Assembly: GCF_012427705.1 (NCBI RefSeq)
Contig: NZ_CP048602.1
Location: 2,294,001 to 2,358,000, forward strand
Reading direction: 5' to 3'
DNA length: 64,000 nt
Source: Vreelandella piezotolerans
GTDB lineage: Bacteria > Pseudomonadota > Gammaproteobacteria > Pseudomonadales > Halomonadaceae
This document shows positions 61,018 through 64,000 of the stretch, one piece after another (position 1 is the stretch's first letter; each line of letters starts with the position of its first letter). The notes under the pieces are model-generated. The model had not been told where the DNA came from. It saw only the letters and a program-made list of their open reading frames with translations, and searched no databases. A program made the translations under genes and the position numbers.

Positions 61018-62471
61018 TGCAATGGGAAACCGTGATCGGGCTCGAGGTCCACGTTCAGCTCGCAACGCGCTCTAAGATCTTTTCCGGCGCCTCCACTGCG
61101 TTTGGCGCCGAGCCGAACACCCAGGCCTGCGCCGTCGACTTGGGCCTGCCGGGCGTGCTGCCGGTGCTCAATGAGCAGGCCGTCGCCATGGCCGTGCAGT
61201 TTGGCCTCGCCGTCCACGCCGAGATCCCTGAAGTCTCGGTGTTCGACCGTAAGAATTACTTCTATCCAGATTTGCCGAAGGGCTACCAAACCAGTCAGAT
61301 GTACCACCCCATCGTGGGCGCGGGTGAAGTCGAGATCACGCTGGATGACGACACCACCAAACGGATTCGTATTCACCACGCCCACCTGGAAGAGGACGCC
61401 GGCAAATCGCTGCACGAAGACTTCCACGGCATGACCGGGATCGACCTGAACCGGGCGGGCACGCCGCTTTTAGAGATCGTCTCCGAGCCGGACATGCGCA
61501 GCGCCAAAGAAGCCGCCGCCTATCTAAAAGCGATTCACTCCATCGTGACCTACCTGGGTATTTCCGATGGCAACATGGCCGAGGGCTCGATGCGCTGCGA
61601 CGTCAACGTGTCGGTACGTCCAAAAGGCCAAGACGCGTTTGGCACCCGGGCGGAGATCAAGAACGTCAACTCCTTCCGCTTCGTCGAGCGTGCCATTGCG
61701 TTCGAAGTCGAGCGGCAGATCGAGCTCATCGAAGATGGCGGTAAAGTCGTCCAAGAGACTCGCCTGTTCGATCCAGAGCGTGACGAGACCCGCAGCATGC
61801 GGACCAAGGAAGAAGCCAACGACTACCGCTACTTCCCCTGCCCCGACCTGCTACCGGTGGTGTTGGATCAGGCCTATCTGGACCACCTGCGCAGCCAACT
61901 GCCGGAACTGCCCGCCGACAAGCGCGCCCGTTTCCAGAGCAAACTAGGCCTCTCGGCGTACGACGCCAACGTGCTGTCGGCCAGCCGTGACATGGCGGAG
62001 TTCTTCGAAGAAGTGCATCGCGTCTGTGGCGACGCCAAGCAGGCAGCCAATTGGGTACAGGGCGAGCTCTCTGGTGCATTGAACCGGGAGAACCTGAGCA
62101 TTCAACACAGTCCGGTATCCGCCCAACAGCTGGGTGAGTTGATCAGCCGCGTGCTGGACGACACCATCAACGGTAAGGCAGCGAAGCAGGTCTTCCAGGC
62201 GCTGTGGAACGGCCAGGGCGAGAGCGCAGATGCCGTCATCGAGGCCAAAGGCCTAAAACAGGTGACCGACACCGGCGCCATCGAAGCAATGATCGACCAA
62301 GTCATTGCCGAAAGCCCGGCACAGGTGGCGCAGTACCGTGATTCCGAGCCCGAGAAGCGTGGCAAGATGATTGGCTACTTCGTGGGCCAGGTGATGAAAG
62401 CCTCACGCGGCACCGCCAACCCCCAGCAGGTCAACGGCTTGTTGAAAGAGAAGTTGGATGCGCTGCTCTAG
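61017..62471 (+). CDS. gatB: Asp-tRNA(Asn)/Glu-tRNA(Gln) amidotransferase subunit B
   Basis: GatB activates the tRNA-bound acid by phosphorylation and accepts ammonia from GatA. It has 484 residues. Seen: [24 protein letters not shown] (about 3-26), [22 protein letters not shown] near 77, [20 protein letters not shown] near 142, [13 protein letters not shown] near 189, and the helical YqeY-like tail domain (about 330-484). Confidence 0.98.
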   Translation: MQWETVIGLEVHVQLATRSKIFSGASTAFGAEPNTQACAVDLGLPGVLPVLNEQAVAMAVQFGLAVHAEIPEVSVFDRKNYFYPDLPKGYQTSQMYHPIVGAGEVEITLDDDTTKRIRIHHAHLEEDAGKSLHEDFHGMTGIDLNRAGTPLLEIVSEPDMRSAKEAAAYLKAIHSIVTYLGISDGNMAEGSMRCDVNVSVRPKGQDAFGTRAEIKNVNSFRFVERAIAFEVERQIELIEDGGKVVQETRLFDPERDETRSMRTKEEANDYRYFPCPDLLPVVLDQAYLDHLRSQLPELPADKRARFQSKLGLSAYDANVLSASRDMAEFFEEVHRVCGDAKQAANWVQGELSGALNRENLSIQHSPVSAQQLGELISRVLDDTINGKAAKQVFQALWNGQGESADAVIEAKGLKQVTDTGAIEAMIDQVIAESPAQVAQYRDSEPEKRGKMIGYFVGQVMKASRGTANPQQVNGLLKEKLDALL

Positions 62472-62499
62472 CCACGGCTAGTCGGCACGGCCATCAACC

Positions 62500-62529
62500 A
62501 AAAGCGGCTGCCTCGGCAGCCGCTTTTTT
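62500..62529 (+). terminator. Terminator of gatCAB
   Basis: A 13-base perfect stem (62500-62512 and 62515-62527; core AGCGGCTGCC / GGCAGCCGCT) with a 2-base turn is followed by Ts to 62529. It also carries an A-run on the other side and can serve convergent sixA. Confidence 0.9.
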
Positions 62530-62545
62530 GGTCTCGAGCGTCTCG

Positions 62546-63052
62546 TTAAGCCAGTTGACTCGGCTGAGTAAAACGCTTGAGCTGCGCGCAGCCTGCCGCC
62601 CAGACGTCAGCCTCTAGCTCGGCAATGGCCGCCGTGGGGAAGCCAACGCCCTGGCTTGGCGCGCCTTCGACCAACAGCCCAGCCAAGTCGCCCACCAGCG
62701 GCATGTGGCTAACCAGCATGATCGGCGAGTCAACGGGATGCCTGAGCAACCAGTCGCTGACATCGCCGGGCGGATCTTCCGGGGTAATGAAGGACAGCGT
62801 ATTGAGGGGGGCGCCCAGGGCATCGCTGATTCGCTGGGCGGTTTGCTGAGCACGGACGTAAGGGCTGGCGTAGAGCGTTGGCCTAGACAGCTCGCCTTGA
62901 TCGATACGCGTCGCCAGCCAGCGAGCCATGGTCTCGGCCTCGTGCTCCCCCCTGGGCGTCAGCGGCCGGGCGTGGTCTGGAAAACCTGGCGCGGCTTCGC
63001 CATGACGCATGATCAATACGCTGCAACTACCTTGCTGTCGGTGGCTATTCAT
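62546..63052 (-). CDS. sixA: SixA-type phosphohistidine phosphatase
   Basis: This histidine-phosphatase-superfamily protein has 168 residues. SixA dephosphorylates phosphohistidine, including the HPt domain of ArcB and NPr in E. coli. Seen: the catalytic RHG motif (Arg16-His17-Gly18) in [12 protein letters not shown], the [17 protein letters not shown] stretch near 62, and the second His in [14 protein letters not shown] near 115. The substrate here is unproven. It overlaps the end of gpsA by 8 bases. Confidence 0.92.
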   Translation of the reverse strand: MNSHRQQGSCSVLIMRHGEAAPGFPDHARPLTPRGEHEAETMARWLATRIDQGELSRPTLYASPYVRAQQTAQRISDALGAPLNTLSFITPEDPPGDVSDWLLRHPVDSPIMLVSHMPLVGDLAGLLVEGAPSQGVGFPTAAIAELEADVWAAGCAQLKRFTQPSQLA

Positions 63053-64000
63053 GGGAACCTCCGCTGCCTTGCTGATCCTGATGAGCCTGCTCGCGATGCG
63101 CCTGCTGAACCGCTTCGCGGGGCAGAATGAACTCCACGTCGCTACTCTGCTCGCCCATCATGAGCGTTCCCGCCATGTCCTCGGCAGGCACGCCTTCGAA
63201 GAGCACACGATTCAACCCTTCGGCCAACGGCATATAAACCCCCATCTCGCGCGCTTTTGCGCAGACCAGCTTGACGGTATTGACGCCTTCCGCCACTTGG
63301 CCAAGCGCAGCCACCGCTTCCTCTAACGACAGCCCCGTACCCAGTGCATGGCCCACGCGGTAATTGCGCGACAAGTTAGACGAGCAAGTGACGATCAGGT
63401 CGCCCACGCCTGCCAAACCAAGAAACGTCATGGGGTTGGCCCCCTGGGCAACGGCGAAACGGCTCATCTCGGCCAGCGCTCGGGTCATCAGCATGCTGCG
63501 TGTGTTCTCCCCCATCCCCAGCGCCGCGGCCATGCCCGCTGCAATGGCGTAAATATTCTTTAATGCGCCCCCCAGCTCCACGCCGTGACGATCATTACTG
63601 GCGTAAACGCGGAAATAGCGACAGCCCAGCACTTGCTGTACTCGAGTGCGCGTTAGCGCATCCGCACTGGCGATCACCGTGGCGGTCAACTGCTTGTCAG
63701 CAATCTCGGAGGCCAAATTAGGCCCTGCAATGACGCCAATATGGGGGAAGCCGGTCTCTTGCTCCAGCACTTGGCTCATCAGTAAAAAGCCATCTTGCTC
63801 AATCCCTTTGGTGGTGCTGACCAGGATTTGTTCGGGCGAGAGCCAAGGCTTGGCCGCTTGCACCACGCTGCGAAACGCTTTCGACGGGATGGCAATCAGC
63901 ACCAGTTCGGCACCCGTCAGCACCGTTTTCAAGTCGGTCGATGCGGTGACGGCAGGGTTGATCGCATAGTCGGGAAGATAGCGGCCGTTGCGGTGCTCTC
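63045..64000 (-). CDS. gpsA: Glycerol-3-phosphate dehydrogenase [NAD(P)+], 5' end outside the window
   Basis: GpsA reduces dihydroxyacetone phosphate to sn-glycerol 3-phosphate for phospholipid synthesis. About 318 C-terminal codons are present and the frame stays open to the window edge. A TTG at 63932 is internal, not the start: conserved sequence ([18 protein letters not shown]) continues upstream. Seen: [30 protein letters not shown], the catalytic-Lys helix [35 protein letters not shown], and [23 protein letters not shown]. The C-terminal tail is Gln/His-rich. Confidence 0.96.
   Translation of the reverse strand, partial: EHRNGRYLPDYAINPAVTASTDLKTVLTGAELVLIAIPSKAFRSVVQAAKPWLSPEQILVSTTKGIEQDGFLLMSQVLEQETGFPHIGVIAGPNLASEIADKQLTATVIASADALTRTRVQQVLGCRYFRVYASNDRHGVELGGALKNIYAIAAGMAAALGMGENTRSMLMTRALAEMSRFAVAQGANPMTFLGLAGVGDLIVTCSSNLSRNYRVGHALGTGLSLEEAVAALGQVAEGVNTVKLVCAKAREMGVYMPLAEGLNRVLFEGVPAEDMAGTLMMGEQSSDVEFILPREAVQQAHREQAHQDQQGSGGSHE

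Noticed and set aside
63932..64000. TTG at 63932 as the gpsA start
   Set aside because: Conserved GpsA sequence continues upstream of it to the window end, so the gene is simply cut by the window edge.

Overview
The window is a dense stretch of core chromosome from a gammaproteobacterium. Gene content and order (lpxC–ftsZ–ftsA–ftsQ–ddlB–mur, mla–ibaG–murA–hisG–hisD, lpt–rpoN–hpf–ptsN–rapZ–npr, mreBCD–maf–rng–yhdP–tldD) and the protein sequences fit the Oceanospirillales, most likely a Halomonas-like moderate halophile. That placement is an inference from gene order and protein style; no search was run. I see no prophage, insertion sequence, CRISPR array or tRNA gene.

Layout. 1-700: the 5' end of secA (minus strand), a small secretion-signal-bearing reading frame just upstream of it (222-578, minus) that looks like a SecM-type translational arrest leader, and the divergent dciA gene. 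1273-19010: a complete division and cell wall (dcw) cluster, all on the minus strand, transcribed rsmH-ftsL-ftsI-murE-murF-mraY-murD-ftsW-murG-murC-ddlB-ftsQ-ftsA-ftsZ-lpxC, with many 1- to 4-base start/stop overlaps. rnpB (RNase P RNA) sits directly upstream of rsmH, and mraZ is absent. 19467-23540: rsmI (minus), then lpoA-yraN-diaA-dolP (plus). 23606-28603: sspA-sspB, the cytochrome bc1 operon petABC and rplM-rpsI, all minus. 28776-32876: zapE, zapG, a Nif3-family gene and a DegS/AlgW-type protease. 32901-39715: hisD, hisG, murA, ibaG and mlaFEDCB, all minus. 39968-47085: the plus-strand LPS block kdsD-kdsC-lptC-lptA-lptB, followed by rpoN-hpf-ptsN-rapZ-npr. 47104-58980: pmbA, darP, tldD, yhdP, rng, maf, mreD, mreC, mreB. 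59210-62471: gatCAB. 62546-64000: sixA and the 3' part of gpsA.

Most of the window serves envelope construction and division. It covers peptidoglycan precursors (murA, C-G, mraY, ddlB), septal synthesis (ftsW, ftsI, ftsL, ftsQ), the Z-ring (ftsZ, ftsA, zapE, zapG), elongation (mreBCD), lipid A and LPS export (lpxC, kdsCD, lptABC), outer-membrane lipid homeostasis (mla, yhdP, dolP) and PBP activation (lpoA). Around these lie translation genes (rplM, rpsI, gatCAB, hpf, rsmH, rsmI, darP), RNA processing (rnpB, rng), respiration (petABC) and nitrogen-related control (rpoN, ptsN, npr, rapZ).

The least expected signals are in the gaps. They are the SecM-like leader ending in Arg-Gly-Pro-Pro upstream of secA, a near-perfect sigma-54 promoter directly upstream of rpoN itself, the rnpB–dcw junction that leaves almost no room for a conventional dcw promoter, and a 314-base spacer between ftsQ and ftsA with a terminator-like hairpin facing against the operon.
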